This document shows positions 9,334-17,182 of a stretch of DNA of 64,000 bases, piece after piece. Origin of the DNA: Marinifilum sp. D714 (GTDB lineage Bacteria; Bacteroidota; Bacteroidia; Bacteroidales; Marinifilaceae); assembly GCF_030851345.1 (NCBI RefSeq), contig NZ_JALPNU010000016.1:28428-92427 (forward strand), written 5' to 3'. Within the stretch, counting starts at the first letter, position 1. Each line of letters starts with the position of its first letter. The notes under the pieces are model-generated. The model was not told the DNA's origin. It did not search any database and was given only the letters and a program-made list of their open reading frames with translations. The position numbers and the translations under genes were made by a program.

Positions 9334-11241
9334 ATGAAAGTCCGATACATTTATTTGTTGCTGTTGACATTTCTATGTACAAATCAACTATCCGCAAAAA
9401 AATCGCCTGTTTTCCCTGTAAGTGAAATACCAGAAGAACTAAAAGAGAATGCTGATGCTGTAATTAGATTTGACGAGACAACTGTTGAAATCAATTCGAT
9501 CTATAATTTAAAATACTCCTACAACAGAGCCATAACCATCCTGAATGAATCTGGCGATGAATATGCTGAAATTGTTGCATCCTATGACAAATCAATGCCT
9601 TTAAGCAATTTGCAAATTGCAATATATGATGCAGAAGGGAATTTAATCGAAAAAGTAAAATCCTCAGAAATAAATGACTATAGTGCCTCAGGTGAATCGA
9701 TGTTTTCTGATAACAGGGTAAAACAATATGAAGCCGTTCAAAAAAATTATCCATATACAATTGTATATTCATACAATCAAACATTAAACGAATACACAAG
9801 CATTGCTGGTTGGTATCCTTATGATGGTTACAGATGTTCGGTTCAAGCAAGTACCTATAAAATTATAACCAGTGATCCATCTTGCTTCAAACACAAGCTT
9901 TACGGTGCAGTCATTGAACCCGAAAAAACAAATATCAAAAATAAAACATCACTATGCTGGAAAGCAAGTAATCTAAAAGCATACAAGTATGAACCCTATG
10001 CTTCGCCTTACTCAATTCGAGGACCACTGTTAATTTGTGCTCCTACAAAATTTCAATACGACAAAATTGATGGGAATACCAGCTCATGGAACGAATTGGC
10101 AAAATGGTTCTCTAAACTAAATCATGGTAGAGATGTTTTGGATGAAAATACCATTGCTGAAGTAAAAGAAATGGTAAAAGATTGTAAGACGGATTTTGAG
10201 AAGGTGAAAACCCTTTATGAATACTTACAAAACAAAACCCGCTATGTTAGCATTCAAGTTGGTATTGGTAGTCAACAACCATTTCCTGCACAAGATGTAC
10301 AGGATAAGTCTTACGGCGATTGTAAGGCTTTATCGAATTACATGAAGACCCTTCTCAAGGTAATTGATATCCCATCCTACTACACCATTATCACATCGGC
10401 GAATAAACAACGCGATCTTGATACTACTTTCGTTAAAAACTTTGGAAACCACATCATATTAATGGTACCCTTACAAAAGGATACCGTTTGGCTGGAATGT
10501 ACCAATAAATTCAGTCCGTGTGGATTCTTAAGTTCGAGTACCGACGACAGAACCGTACTAGCCATTAATGAAAAAGGTGGACATTTGGTTCGAACGCCAG
10601 AATATAAAATGGCAGATAATACCCAAAACAAAAGTGGGGAAATCATTATTAATGCCGATGGGACAGCTACTGCAAACATAACAGAAGAGTGCAGAGGCTT
10701 GCAATATTCATACCTGGCCGGACTTTCGCACCTAAGCCCCGAAGATCAGAAAAAGAAAATCTATAGTGATTTGGAGCTTCCTGATTTTAAAATCAAGAAC
10801 CATGAAGTATCGAAAGAATTAACAAGAATTCCAAGTTCGGTTTTAAAGCTTGAATTGGACATCAGAAACTATGCTTCCAAATCGGGCGATCGTTTATTCA
10901 TTCCTCTTAATTTGATCAACAGAACCAGTAGAGCTCCTAAGAAAATAAGAAATCGCGAAACAGACATCTACTATAAACGTGAATATTGTGATACCGATAG
11001 CATACAATTCATTCTACCGGATGGCTATGAAATGGAAAGTATTCCTGAAAATAAAGTGATTGAATCGGATTTTGGCAACTACTATAGTGAAGTGAAACAA
11101 GATGGCAACAAAGTGATTTACATCCGAAAAGTGGAATACAAAAAATTTGACTTGCCAGCAGAGCGATATGATGACTTAAGAAATTATAAAAAATCAGTAG
11201 TTAGAGCCGATAAGGCAAAGTTGGTTTTGAAGAAGATTTAA
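9334..11241 (+). CDS. Secreted DUF3857/transglutaminase-like protein, catalytic Cys and His present
   Basis: A 635-residue paralogue of the preceding gene, with a signal peptide (1-21). DUF3857 covers about residues 45-240. The transglutaminase-like core starts at TDFEKVKTLYEYLQNKTRYV and has Cys330 (KSYGDCKALS), His373 (NFGNHIIL) and an acidic residue Glu388 (WLECT) where Asp is usual. This fits an active papain-like fold that could cleave or cross-link peptides outside the cytoplasm. It lies 208 bp after its paralogue, so separate promoters are possible. An octamer repeat array begins only 3 bp after the stop codon. Confidence 0.87.
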   Translation: MKVRYIYLLLLTFLCTNQLSAKKSPVFPVSEIPEELKENADAVIRFDETTVEINSIYNLKYSYNRAITILNESGDEYAEIVASYDKSMPLSNLQIAIYDAEGNLIEKVKSSEINDYSASGESMFSDNRVKQYEAVQKNYPYTIVYSYNQTLNEYTSIAGWYPYDGYRCSVQASTYKIITSDPSCFKHKLYGAVIEPEKTNIKNKTSLCWKASNLKAYKYEPYASPYSIRGPLLICAPTKFQYDKIDGNTSSWNELAKWFSKLNHGRDVLDENTIAEVKEMVKDCKTDFEKVKTLYEYLQNKTRYVSIQVGIGSQQPFPAQDVQDKSYGDCKALSNYMKTLLKVIDIPSYYTIITSANKQRDLDTTFVKNFGNHIILMVPLQKDTVWLECTNKFSPCGFLSSSTDDRTVLAINEKGGHLVRTPEYKMADNTQNKSGEIIINADGTATANITEECRGLQYSYLAGLSHLSPEDQKKKIYSDLELPDFKIKNHEVSKELTRIPSSVLKLELDIRNYASKSGDRLFIPLNLINRTSRAPKKIRNRETDIYYKREYCDTDSIQFILPDGYEMESIPENKVIESDFGNYYSEVKQDGNKVIYIRKVEYKKFDLPAERYDDLRNYKKSVVRADKAKLVLKKI

Positions 11242-11244
11242 ACA

Positions 11245-11308
11245 GAATAGTAGAATAGTAGAATAGTAGAATAGTAGAATAGTAGAATAGTAGAATAGTA
11301 GAAAGGTA
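11245..11308 (+). repeat. Octamer tandem array, 7 perfect GAATAGTA units
   Basis: Seven exact 8-bp copies (11245-11300) and one degenerate copy (GAAAGGTA) lie between the DUF3857 stop and the four-helix-bundle gene. Written in another phase the unit is GTAGAATA, one base different from the GTAGAATG array at 43151. An inverted version follows the gene at 11686. Confidence 0.95.
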
Positions 11309-11324
11309 AATTTTATATGCAAGT

Positions 11325-11684
11325 ATGGCAAATATTAATCGCTTTGAGGACTTAATAATCTGGCAAGAATCCAGAGTTTTTGTAAAACTAATCTACAATT
11401 CTTTCAATTCACAAAAAGATTATGGATTCAAGGATCAAATTCAACGAGCTTCTGTTTCTGTGATGAATAATATAGCTGAAGGATTTGAACGATATTCAAA
11501 TAAAGAATTTGTTCAATTCCTTCGGATTGCTAAATCGTCTTGTGCTGAAGTAAGAAGTATGTTATACGTAGCAGAAGACCTTAATTATATAACTCAAAAC
11601 GAAGCAAGAGATCTAAGAGAAACAGGCATGAAGATCTCAGGTAGCATACAGAATCTAATTAAGAAACTTCAACAACGGCCTTAA
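11325..11684 (+). CDS. Four-helix-bundle protein (23S rRNA IVS protein family)
   Basis: A 119-residue helical protein of the TIGR02436 / S23 family: RFEDLIIWQESRVFVKLIY (6-24), GFKDQIQRASVSVMNNIAEG (34-53) and FLRIAKSSCAEVRSMLYVAE (64-83), with the typical NIAEGFERYSNKEF. Members were first found in intervening sequences of 23S rRNA genes, and a related fold (Avd) helps diversity-generating retroelements; their cellular role is unclear. The gene is bracketed by octamer arrays in opposite orientation (11245-11308 and 11686-11717), as if gene and repeats were one insertion. A second, distant paralogue lies at 44054. Confidence 0.88.
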   Translation: MANINRFEDLIIWQESRVFVKLIYNSFNSQKDYGFKDQIQRASVSVMNNIAEGFERYSNKEFVQFLRIAKSSCAEVRSMLYVAEDLNYITQNEARDLRETGMKISGSIQNLIKKLQQRP

Positions 11685-11685
11685 C

Positions 11686-11717
11686 TATTCTACCTTTCTA
11701 CAATTTTACTTTCTTGC
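11686..11717 (-). repeat. Octamer array, inverted relative to the array upstream of 11325
   Basis: Units TATTCTAC, CTTTCTAC, AATTTTAC, TTTCTTGC, each exactly 8 bp, read as GTAGAATA-type units on the minus strand. The array starts within 2 bp of the four-helix-bundle stop and ends inside the last codons of the adjacent response-regulator gene region (11720). Confidence 0.75.
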
Positions 11718-11719
11718 TT

Positions 11720-12889
11720 TTAATATTCCGGAAGTAGAAATGAAACACAAACCCCACCCTCTTTCAGGTTTTCAACATCTACTTTGGCCTTGTGAAGATC
11801 CATTACCAATTTAACGGCTACCAAACCCGGTGAAAATCTTTTGAATTCTTCGGTACGCTCGTTTTTTTCTAAATCAAAGAATCGGAAGGTATAATTCATC
11901 TCTCCTTCAACAAAATGCGTTCCCGCATCTTTTACAAATATTTTAATTTTTTGCCCCATTAATTCGGCTCCTACATACACTTCGGAACGCGATGGAGTAT
12001 TTGTAATTGCATTCTCAATGATTTTCTCCATACAAACCAACAGTAAACGCTCGTCACCACGAATGATGTAGTTTTTTGGTATATCAATCTTCAATTTGAT
12101 TTTGCGTTCTGTAATCAGCCCTTTCAGTTTATCAGCACTCGTTTTTACGATTTCATATACAGGCAGGCCTTGTACTTTCATTTCATAACGCTCGAATCGT
12201 AAGGCAGAAAGCAATAAGGCAATATCTGATACGCCAATCAACTTTTCAACCGCTTGTTTGATGAAGCGAACATATTTTAAGTTGGTTTTATTCTTGATCG
12301 AGAACTCCAACATATCCGCAAAACCCACGATGCCATTTAATGGTTCGCGCAATTCGGTTGACATTAAAGAAAGAAAGTCGTTCTTGGCATCCTCCAATTT
12401 TGACAACTGAAGGTTTGCCTCTTTTAATTCATTATTCGTATCCTGTAACTCCATGGTACGAGCAGCCACTCGCTCTTCCAATTGCAAATTCATGAACTTT
12501 AAGGATTCATTTTTATGCTTCAATTCGAGATGTGTATTTACACGGGCAATCAACTCTTGAGGATTAAAGGGTTTCGTGACATAATCCTGCGCTCCAGTTT
12601 CAAATCCTTTAACAATGTCCTCGCTGTCCACCTTGGCAGTAAGATAAATAATCGGAATATCCTTGGTTTTATCTTTTGACTTCAGATACTTGCAAACTTC
12701 ATATCCATCCATTTCTGGCATCATGATATCCAACAATATCAAATCAAAACTATCCGCCACACAAAGCATCAAAGCATCTTTACCATTCAGTGCATACTGA
12801 ATTTCATAAGAAGAATCGGAAAGGATTGCTTTTAAAACTTTTATGTTTTCGGGAATGTCATCAACGATAAGAATACGATGTTTCTTCAT
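11720..12889 (-). CDS. Receiver domain fused to a degenerate histidine kinase
   Basis: A 389-residue cytoplasmic protein. Residues 4-120 are a complete receiver: acidic pair Asp10/Asp11, phospho-acceptor Asp54 in LLDIMMPEMDG, Thr84 and Lys106 (VTKPF). A coiled coil follows (about 123-170), then a HisKA-like helix in which the H-box reads LMSTELREPLNG: the phospho-acceptor His is Thr178. The ATPase-like domain keeps an N-box-like MEKIIENAITNT, but the G1 box is DAGTHF and no glycine-rich lid is visible, so ATP binding is doubtful. It probably acts as a phosphorylation-controlled scaffold or as a sink for another kinase. No cognate kinase is nearby. Confidence 0.85.
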   Translation of the reverse strand: MKKHRILIVDDIPENIKVLKAILSDSSYEIQYALNGKDALMLCVADSFDLILLDIMMPEMDGYEVCKYLKSKDKTKDIPIIYLTAKVDSEDIVKGFETGAQDYVTKPFNPQELIARVNTHLELKHKNESLKFMNLQLEERVAARTMELQDTNNELKEANLQLSKLEDAKNDFLSLMSTELREPLNGIVGFADMLEFSIKNKTNLKYVRFIKQAVEKLIGVSDIALLLSALRFERYEMKVQGLPVYEIVKTSADKLKGLITERKIKLKIDIPKNYIIRGDERLLLVCMEKIIENAITNTPSRSEVYVGAELMGQKIKIFVKDAGTHFVEGEMNYTFRFFDLEKNERTEEFKRFSPGLVAVKLVMDLHKAKVDVENLKEGGVCVSFLLPEY

Positions 12890-13113
12890 TGTTAAACTTT
12901 ATTTGAAGGGGTTTAAGTTGTATTAATTGAGTTGATTACGAATAAGAACTTAAAGGGGGCTTATCCCAATCAAAGCATAAATATAACATATTAATCTTAA
13001 GTTTTGATAATAAAAAGGCAAAAAGTGGAAATGACAATTGGTAATTAATAATGAGCAATGAATAATTACAAGAAGTACATAGGGCTGTGTCTCTTTTTTT
13101 GCAGGATCGAATG

Positions 13114-13193
13114 GTCAAATAGACTAACAGTCAAATAGTCTAAATGTCGAACAGTCAAACAGTCTAACTGTCGAATGGTCTAATTGTCGAATA
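13114..13193 (+). repeat. Octamer array, ten units of form GTCNAANN
   Basis: Ten consecutive 8-bp units with constant length and varied bases: GTCAAATA, GACTAACA, GTCAAATA, GTCTAAAT, GTCGAACA, GTCAAACA, GTCTAACT, GTCGAATG, GTCTAATT, GTCGAATA. AA at positions 5-6 is invariant and GTC nearly so. There is no indel in 80 bp although the units differ. Confidence 0.93.
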
Positions 13194-13384
13194 TTGAAAA
13201 CATTGTGCCATAGAAAAGTAGAAATAGTGGAAGGATAGAAAGGTAGAAAATCAAAAGGAGAAAGGAGAAAGTTTAAAGGATGACGTAAAAATAGGAATGC
13301 TTGACTTTGTAGGACAATTTGACTGTGTGACCATGTGACTCTACAGAAAAGTATTCAGCTTACAGCAGGCAGGTTTAACAGCAA

Positions 13385-13548
13385 TTGGCTATTAATCATT
13401 AGTAAATATAGCCCCAGAGGGGCATAATCTTTATAGCCTTGGGTAAATAAGCAAAGCGAATGTAGCCCAAGGTATGTGGTTCATGCAAATATCGTCGCAA
13501 CTACATACCCTTTATTAATGAAGATCGTTCACATGCGACGAAAGAAAA
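13385..13548. repeat. Structured dispersed element, copy 1 (about 160 bp)
   Basis: Almost the same sequence recurs at 14814-14977. Each copy contains several dyads: GCCCCAGAGGGGC (13411-13423), CCTTGGG paired with CCCAAGG (13437-13443 and 13466-13472), GGTATGTGGTT paired with AACTACATACC (13471-13481 and 13499-13509, one G-T wobble) and TCGTCGCA with TGCGACGA. The nested arms suggest a folded RNA or a mobile palindromic unit. Neither copy encodes a protein. Confidence 0.85.
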
Positions 13549-13564
13549 TACAAAAAGGAGAAAG

Positions 13565-13604
13565 GTAGAATGGTAGAAAAGTGGAATAGTGGAAAGGAGA
13601 AAGT
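13565..13604 (+). repeat. Octamer array, five units
   Basis: GTAGAATG, GTAGAAAA, GTGGAATA, GTGGAAAG, GAGAAAGT: five units of exactly 8 bp, mixing the GTAGAAT and GTGGAAT variants. It follows the structured element directly. Confidence 0.85.
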
Positions 13605-13694
13605 TGCAGTCATCCCGATCCCGAATGATCCCTTAGGTTTTGGGAGTAGGCTAAAGCCAAGTGGCTATGGAAACAGCAATGAATTTCCCAAACT

Positions 13695-13734
13695 CTTAGA
13701 CTGTTAGACTTTTCGACTGTTTGACTGTTCGACT
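13695..13734 (-). repeat. Octamer array, inverted, five units
   Basis: CTTAGACT, GTTAGACT, TTTCGACT, GTTTGACT, GTTCGACT: the reverse complement of the GTCNAANN units at 13114, again with strict 8-bp spacing. Confidence 0.88.
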
Positions 13735-13815
13735 GCCTTTAGACGAATCAAACGTTTTCGATAATAAAATGACCTAATTTTACCATTAAAAATATAAGTT
13801 GACACATTTGACAGC

Positions 13816-13845
13816 TTGACAGTACAAATTATTTTCATACATTTG
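13816..13845 (+). promoter_or_regulatory. Bacteroidota-type promoter of the small gene at 13878
   Basis: TTG (13816-13818), a 19-bp spacer and TACATTTG (13838-13845) match the TTG-N19-TAnnTTTG consensus. Transcription would start near 13852 and leave a leader of about 26 nt. The region upstream contains TTGACACATTTGACAG (13799-13814), which recurs upstream of the wecA-like gene. Confidence 0.75.
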
Positions 13846-13877
13846 TGTGACACTACTTTTTTAAAACACTTACTACA

Positions 13878-14015
13878 ATGGAAAACTTGCCAAAGGAAAT
13901 AGCGGAAGCTATTAAAAATGGGGCGGCAGACAATCAATTGATTAAAATGGCCCAGGATCTTTTAGAGAATGGTGACCAGGAAAATGCCGCTAAAGTTTTG
14001 GATTTTTGTTTCTAA
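13878..14015 (+). CDS. Small 45-residue protein, family unknown
   Basis: ATG at 13878, stop TAA at 14013-14015. The product begins MENLPKEIAEAIKNGAADNQ, continues with an amphipathic helix rich in Ala, Asp, Glu and Leu, and ends VLDFCF. It has no signal peptide or membrane segment. A consensus promoter lies 32 bp upstream and a stem-loop with a T-run follows the stop, so it is a complete transcription unit in an otherwise gene-free repeat tract. I recognise no family. The pattern of helix, turn and helix (LIKMAQDLLENGDQENAAKV) could be a small protein-binding or TPR-like unit. Confidence 0.65.
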   Translation: MENLPKEIAEAIKNGAADNQLIKMAQDLLENGDQENAAKVLDFCF

Positions 14016-14032
14016 AGAAATAAATATTCAAT

Positions 14033-14075
14033 AATAAAAGCCTCAAGGAATTTATCTTTGGGGCTTTATTCTTTT
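14033..14075 (+). terminator. Intrinsic terminator of the small gene
   Basis: AATAAAAGCCTCAAGG (from 14033) pairs with CTTTGGGGCTTTATT (to about 14070) with wobble pairs, and CTTTT follows. It lies 18 bp after the stop at 14015. Confidence 0.75.
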
Positions 14076-14375
14076 CCAATGATTCTCCACAAATAAAAAA
14101 GAACACAAATGGATCGCTACGGATTGTAAATTTTAACCACAAAGGCAAACCAAGGGAATTCACCAAGGACACAAAGGATTAAAGGCAGATCTTGATGATA
14201 GATATGATTTTCGCAGATAAGTTTTGTCTACAGATGAACTCAAATGAAGCTGTTTCGTAAAGAACCGTATGGTTTCAAAACAGTAATGTTCATTGTTAAT
14301 TACTCAAGGCAGTCATCCCGATCCCGAATGGTCGGGAGAGCGATCTCTCTATTTAAATCCCAAATTCCAAAGCAC

Positions 14376-14473
14376 AAATCCCAAGGATAAAGGATAAAGG
14401 ATAAAGGATAAAGGAAGGAGATTTACGAAGAGTTCAAAGGTTTAGACGCAAATGTTGAGGATGGATATGATTT
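14376..14473. repeat. 90-bp duplicated unit, copy A, with ATAAAGG heptamers
   Basis: Four ATAAAGG heptamers lead into AAGGAGATTTACGAAGAGTT and a segment ending GAGGATGGATATGATTT. An almost identical copy lies at 14976-15065 with three heptamers. A more diverged copy spans about 17870-17955. Length differences are whole heptamers, as in replication slippage. Confidence 0.85.
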
Positions 14474-14813
14474 TCGCGGATAAGTTTTGTCCACAGATGA
14501 ACACAAATGACAACATTCAGCTTCCAGCAAGCAGATCGAACCAGTTGTCACTCCAATCCCGGATGGGAGTAATTTCTAGCCTGCAATTGGTCATTTTAAC
14601 AATGAGTAATGAACAGTTACATGCAATGCATTGGTTTGTGCCTCTTTTCTTACAACTACCTCACCCCAACCCTCTCCTCAAGGAGAGGGAGTTTGGAACT
14701 ACGTTCTTATTTTCTTTAGAATATACAGTCAAATGGTCTAGAAAAGTCTTGAAGAGTGTACATAGGCTAATCCCGAAAGCTTTTTGGACAGTCACCGAGA
14801 AAAGGTATGGTCA

Positions 14814-14977
14814 TTGGTCATTAATCATTGGTAAATAAAGCCCCAGAGAGGCGTAATCTTTATAGCCTTGGGTAAAGGAGCAAAGCGAATGTAGCCCAAG
14901 GTATATGGTTCATGCAAATATCGTTGCAACTACATGCCCTTGATTAATGAAGATCGTTCACATGCGACGGAAGAAAA
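14814..14977. repeat. Structured dispersed element, copy 2
   Basis: Repeats 13385-13548 over about 160 bp with scattered substitutions, including CCTTGGG/CCCAAGG and the long GGTATATGGTT/AACTACATGCC arms. One arm pair gains a mismatch, so pairing is only partly preserved. The heptamer unit copy B follows directly. Confidence 0.85.
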
Positions 14978-15065
14978 ATCCCAAGGATAAAGGATAAAGG
15001 ATAAAGGAAGGAGATTTACGAAGAGTTCAAAGGTTTAGACGCAAATGTTGAGGATGGATATGATT
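14976..15065. repeat. 90-bp duplicated unit, copy B
   Basis: Same sequence as 14376-14473 but with one heptamer fewer. It abuts the structured element, so the two repeat families are joined here but not at copy A. Confidence 0.85.
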
Positions 15066-15456
15066 TGTGCTGATGAAGTGTATTTCTACAACAATTATAA
15101 ATGTCTTAGTATTTCTACGAGCTTTTGTTTGTCATCCCTTTTGAATGCCTTATGTATCATTGATTTTTCTCCAATGGTTTAAGTTATTTTAAAATTTATT
15201 TCAATTATCCAATATTTTTTTTTGCTCTTATCAATTTATTTTGTTTACCTTTATATTGTCTACAAATTAATCGGGATACCGATATTCTATTTATAAGGTT
15301 CTTTAAATGAGCCTAAATATATCTCACGAACATATATTTCCGCTTGTATTGTACTTTGCAGTTGTTGTAATTTATAAATAAGTATGATGTATAGCGTAAA
15401 CTTATTGCTTGAAACAGGCAGATCTATAAGATCACCCATTGAAAGAAACTAAAAGT

Positions 15457-15536
15457 ATCCGGTGGCTTATTGATTTTTTCATGCATACAAGTAGTATAAA
15501 TGGAAGAATTTGTAGACAAACAGTAAGTCACCGGAT
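15457..15536. repeat. 13-bp inverted repeat bounding 80 bp
   Basis: ATCCGGTGGCTTA (15457-15469) and TAAGTCACCGGAT (15524-15536) pair with one G-T wobble. The GC-rich arms stand out in AT-rich surroundings and enclose 54 bp with no gene. It could be a small non-autonomous element or a structured RNA. Confidence 0.65.
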
Positions 15537-15660
15537 TAAAATAAAGTCTCCCTAAATGAACAAATAAATTTTAATGTATCCAATATATAAAATTACTGCA
15601 AGAGATTGAAATGCTGCTGTTAATGCTAGAGAAGTGCCCGAGAGCAAGATGAAAGCCTGT

Positions 15661-16080
15661 GTTTGTAATACAGAAAGATTCGGGAATGATACAAAGCATA
15701 TTGGTTTACGATACAGAGCAAGACGTTGAGGATACAAAAAGTTGCAGGGGTGATACGGCAGCCTTGGTTTATGACACAGAAAAGTGTGGGGATGATACAA
15801 ATGGTGTATGCTGACCATACAGAGCAAGATGTTTACGACACAAAAAGTTACGGGGATGGCACAGCAACCTCGGTTTATGACACAGAAAAGTGTGGGGACG
15901 ATACAAAATGTTTGTTGATGATACAGAGCAAGACGTTTGCGATTCAAAAAATTCTGGGGATTACACTGCTGACCCTGTTTATGACACAGAAAAGTTCAGT
16001 GACGATATAAAAGCATCTGTTTGGAATACAGAGCAAGCTGTTTTCGACACAAAAAATTGTGGGATTAGCACAGAAGTCTA
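15661..16080. repeat. Tandem array of four units of about 106 bp
   Basis: Units begin GTTTGTAATACAG or GTTTATGACACAGAAAAG at 15661, 15767, 15873 and 15977 (periods 106, 106, 104). Each unit has two related halves of about 64 and 42 bp with the motifs GAYACAGAG or GACACAAAAAG. Because 106 is not a multiple of three and stops occur, the array is not coding, although short frames read like VYDTEKCGDD. It ends 114 to 160 bp before the gene at 16239. Confidence 0.88.
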
Positions 16081-16238
16081 TATAACTGTTGCTTTAAACC
16101 ACCAACTCTCTCAACTATCCAATGATAGCCTACTTGACGAACTTGTAATCGTCTAAAATACCACTTGTACATACCAATTATTTTTCATCTGACATGTTCC
16201 TGCCCATGCAGCACTTGTCATTAAAAACTACTCTAACA

Positions 16239-17147
16239 ATGAAAAGAATTTTTTTTACTTATCGTGAAATGAAAAGAAGACTTGAGGACTTCTATAGCGC
16301 AAACCAGGCAAAAATTGATGCCATCCCTGTTCTGAAGGAAATCTTTGATGCCCTCTTTGCCAGCTTCAACAAGTTTGAACTGTCCTGGGAAATCCTCACT
16401 CAGGATTATTCGGGCTCTACCCTAAGCAAAAGGAATGTAAAAAATCAATTGGCCAAGCATCTCTCCAAATGCAATATGTTGATATACAACTATTGTATCA
16501 AAAATGAGATCACAGCAGAATTGCCAAATTTTAAAGGCAGTGAAGGCAGTTTGAATCGACTTTCGGATGAAAAGTTGATTAGTAGATGTGAATATAGTAT
16601 TCAATACCTGGAAAAATTGGGTGAAACCATCAGTGAAACTGGCCTTGCAAGCCAGGATTTGGAAGATCTGAAAACCCTATTTACCAACTACGAAGCCTTG
16701 GCTCCAAGGCCAAAGGTTTTGATTGGCAAACAGAAAATTGCCCAACAAGACCTAAGTGAGGCTCATGCAGATGGTCTGCACATCATTCAGGAAAGGTTGG
16801 ACAAGGTGATGGAATCGATGTTTGAGGATGCGGAACCCGATTTCTATCATACCTATGTGGAAGCCTCGGAAATTGAGAAGCCCAACTCTAGCACTCTGGC
16901 TGTAAAAGGTTCCATTTTGGACAAGAGCACCAAATTACCCGTTCCACAAGCTCACGTGATTATCGAATCCATCGATTTGGATCATGAGGTAAAAGGGAAA
17001 AAGGGAGGTTTTCGAATCAAAAAACTGGAGCCTGGTACTTATACCGTAAAAGTGGAAGCGGTTACCTACAAAAGCATCAGCCTGGATCTGATTCATAGAC
17101 TGGGAGAAACCAATGTGCTGGAGATTGAACTTGAGACAGTCGAATGA
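16239..17147 (+). CDS. Protein with helical N-terminal region and a carboxypeptidase-regulatory-like C-terminus, family not recognised
   Basis: From ATG 16239 the protein has about 302 residues; an in-frame ATG at 16194 would add 15 residues with no clear benefit. There is no signal peptide. The first 200 residues are helical (RREDL-type helices, IAQQDLSEAHADGLHIIQE), and the last 75 resemble a carboxypeptidase-regulatory or CnaB-like beta-sandwich: VKGSILDKSTKLPVPQAHVI, then GGFRIKKLEPGTYTVKVEA. That domain normally acts outside the cell, so its use without an export signal is odd. The final codons TVE and stop are an octamer repeat unit (GTCGAATG at 17139), so the array has defined the present C-terminus. 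A tandem array of 106-bp units precedes it. Confidence 0.65.
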   Translation: MKRIFFTYREMKRRLEDFYSANQAKIDAIPVLKEIFDALFASFNKFELSWEILTQDYSGSTLSKRNVKNQLAKHLSKCNMLIYNYCIKNEITAELPNFKGSEGSLNRLSDEKLISRCEYSIQYLEKLGETISETGLASQDLEDLKTLFTNYEALAPRPKVLIGKQKIAQQDLSEAHADGLHIIQERLDKVMESMFEDAEPDFYHTYVEASEIEKPNSSTLAVKGSILDKSTKLPVPQAHVIIESIDLDHEVKGKKGGFRIKKLEPGTYTVKVEAVTYKSISLDLIHRLGETNVLEIELETVE

Positions 17148-17182
17148 ATAGTGGAATAGTAGAAAAGTCGAATGGTAGAAAG
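17139..17182 (+). repeat. Octamer array overlapping a stop codon
   Basis: GTCGAATG (17139-17146, containing the stop of the gene at 16239), then after 4 bp GTGGAATA, GTAGAAAA, GTCGAATG, GTAGAAAG to 17182. It mixes both unit types in one phase. Confidence 0.85.

Larger units (their letters stand above)
12890..13877. other. Gene-free tract rich in repeats
   Basis: No convincing gene. It holds, in order: an AATAATGAGCAATGAATAAT-like tract near 13040; the octamer array at 13114; purine-rich octamer-like tracts (13205-13275); the structured element at 13385; another octamer array at 13565; a GTCATCCCGATCCCGAATG palindrome at 13608; and an inverted octamer array at 13695. The promoter of the small gene at 13878 closes it. 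Confidence 0.8.
14076..15450. other. Repeat-rich stretch without genes
   Basis: Holds diverged copies of an ACAAAGG-rich unit, GTCATCCCGATCCCGAATGG palindromes (14310-14345), two copies of a 90-bp unit with ATAAAGG heptamers (14376 and 14976) and the second structured element (14814). From about 15070 to 15450 the DNA is plain, AT-rich and without repeats or promoters I can defend. The open frame at 14452-14838 is built from repeats and is not a gene. Confidence 0.75.

Noticed and set aside
13114..13193. Possible CRISPR array
   Set aside because: Units are only 8 bp with no spacers; no cas genes in the window.
14452..14838. 128-codon open frame
   Set aside because: Covers parts of two repeat families and no conserved domain.
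15552..16010. Open frames on both strands through the 106-bp array (15552-15947 minus, 15726-16010 plus, 15890-16156 plus)
   Set aside because: Period not divisible by three; frames exist by chance in repeat DNA.
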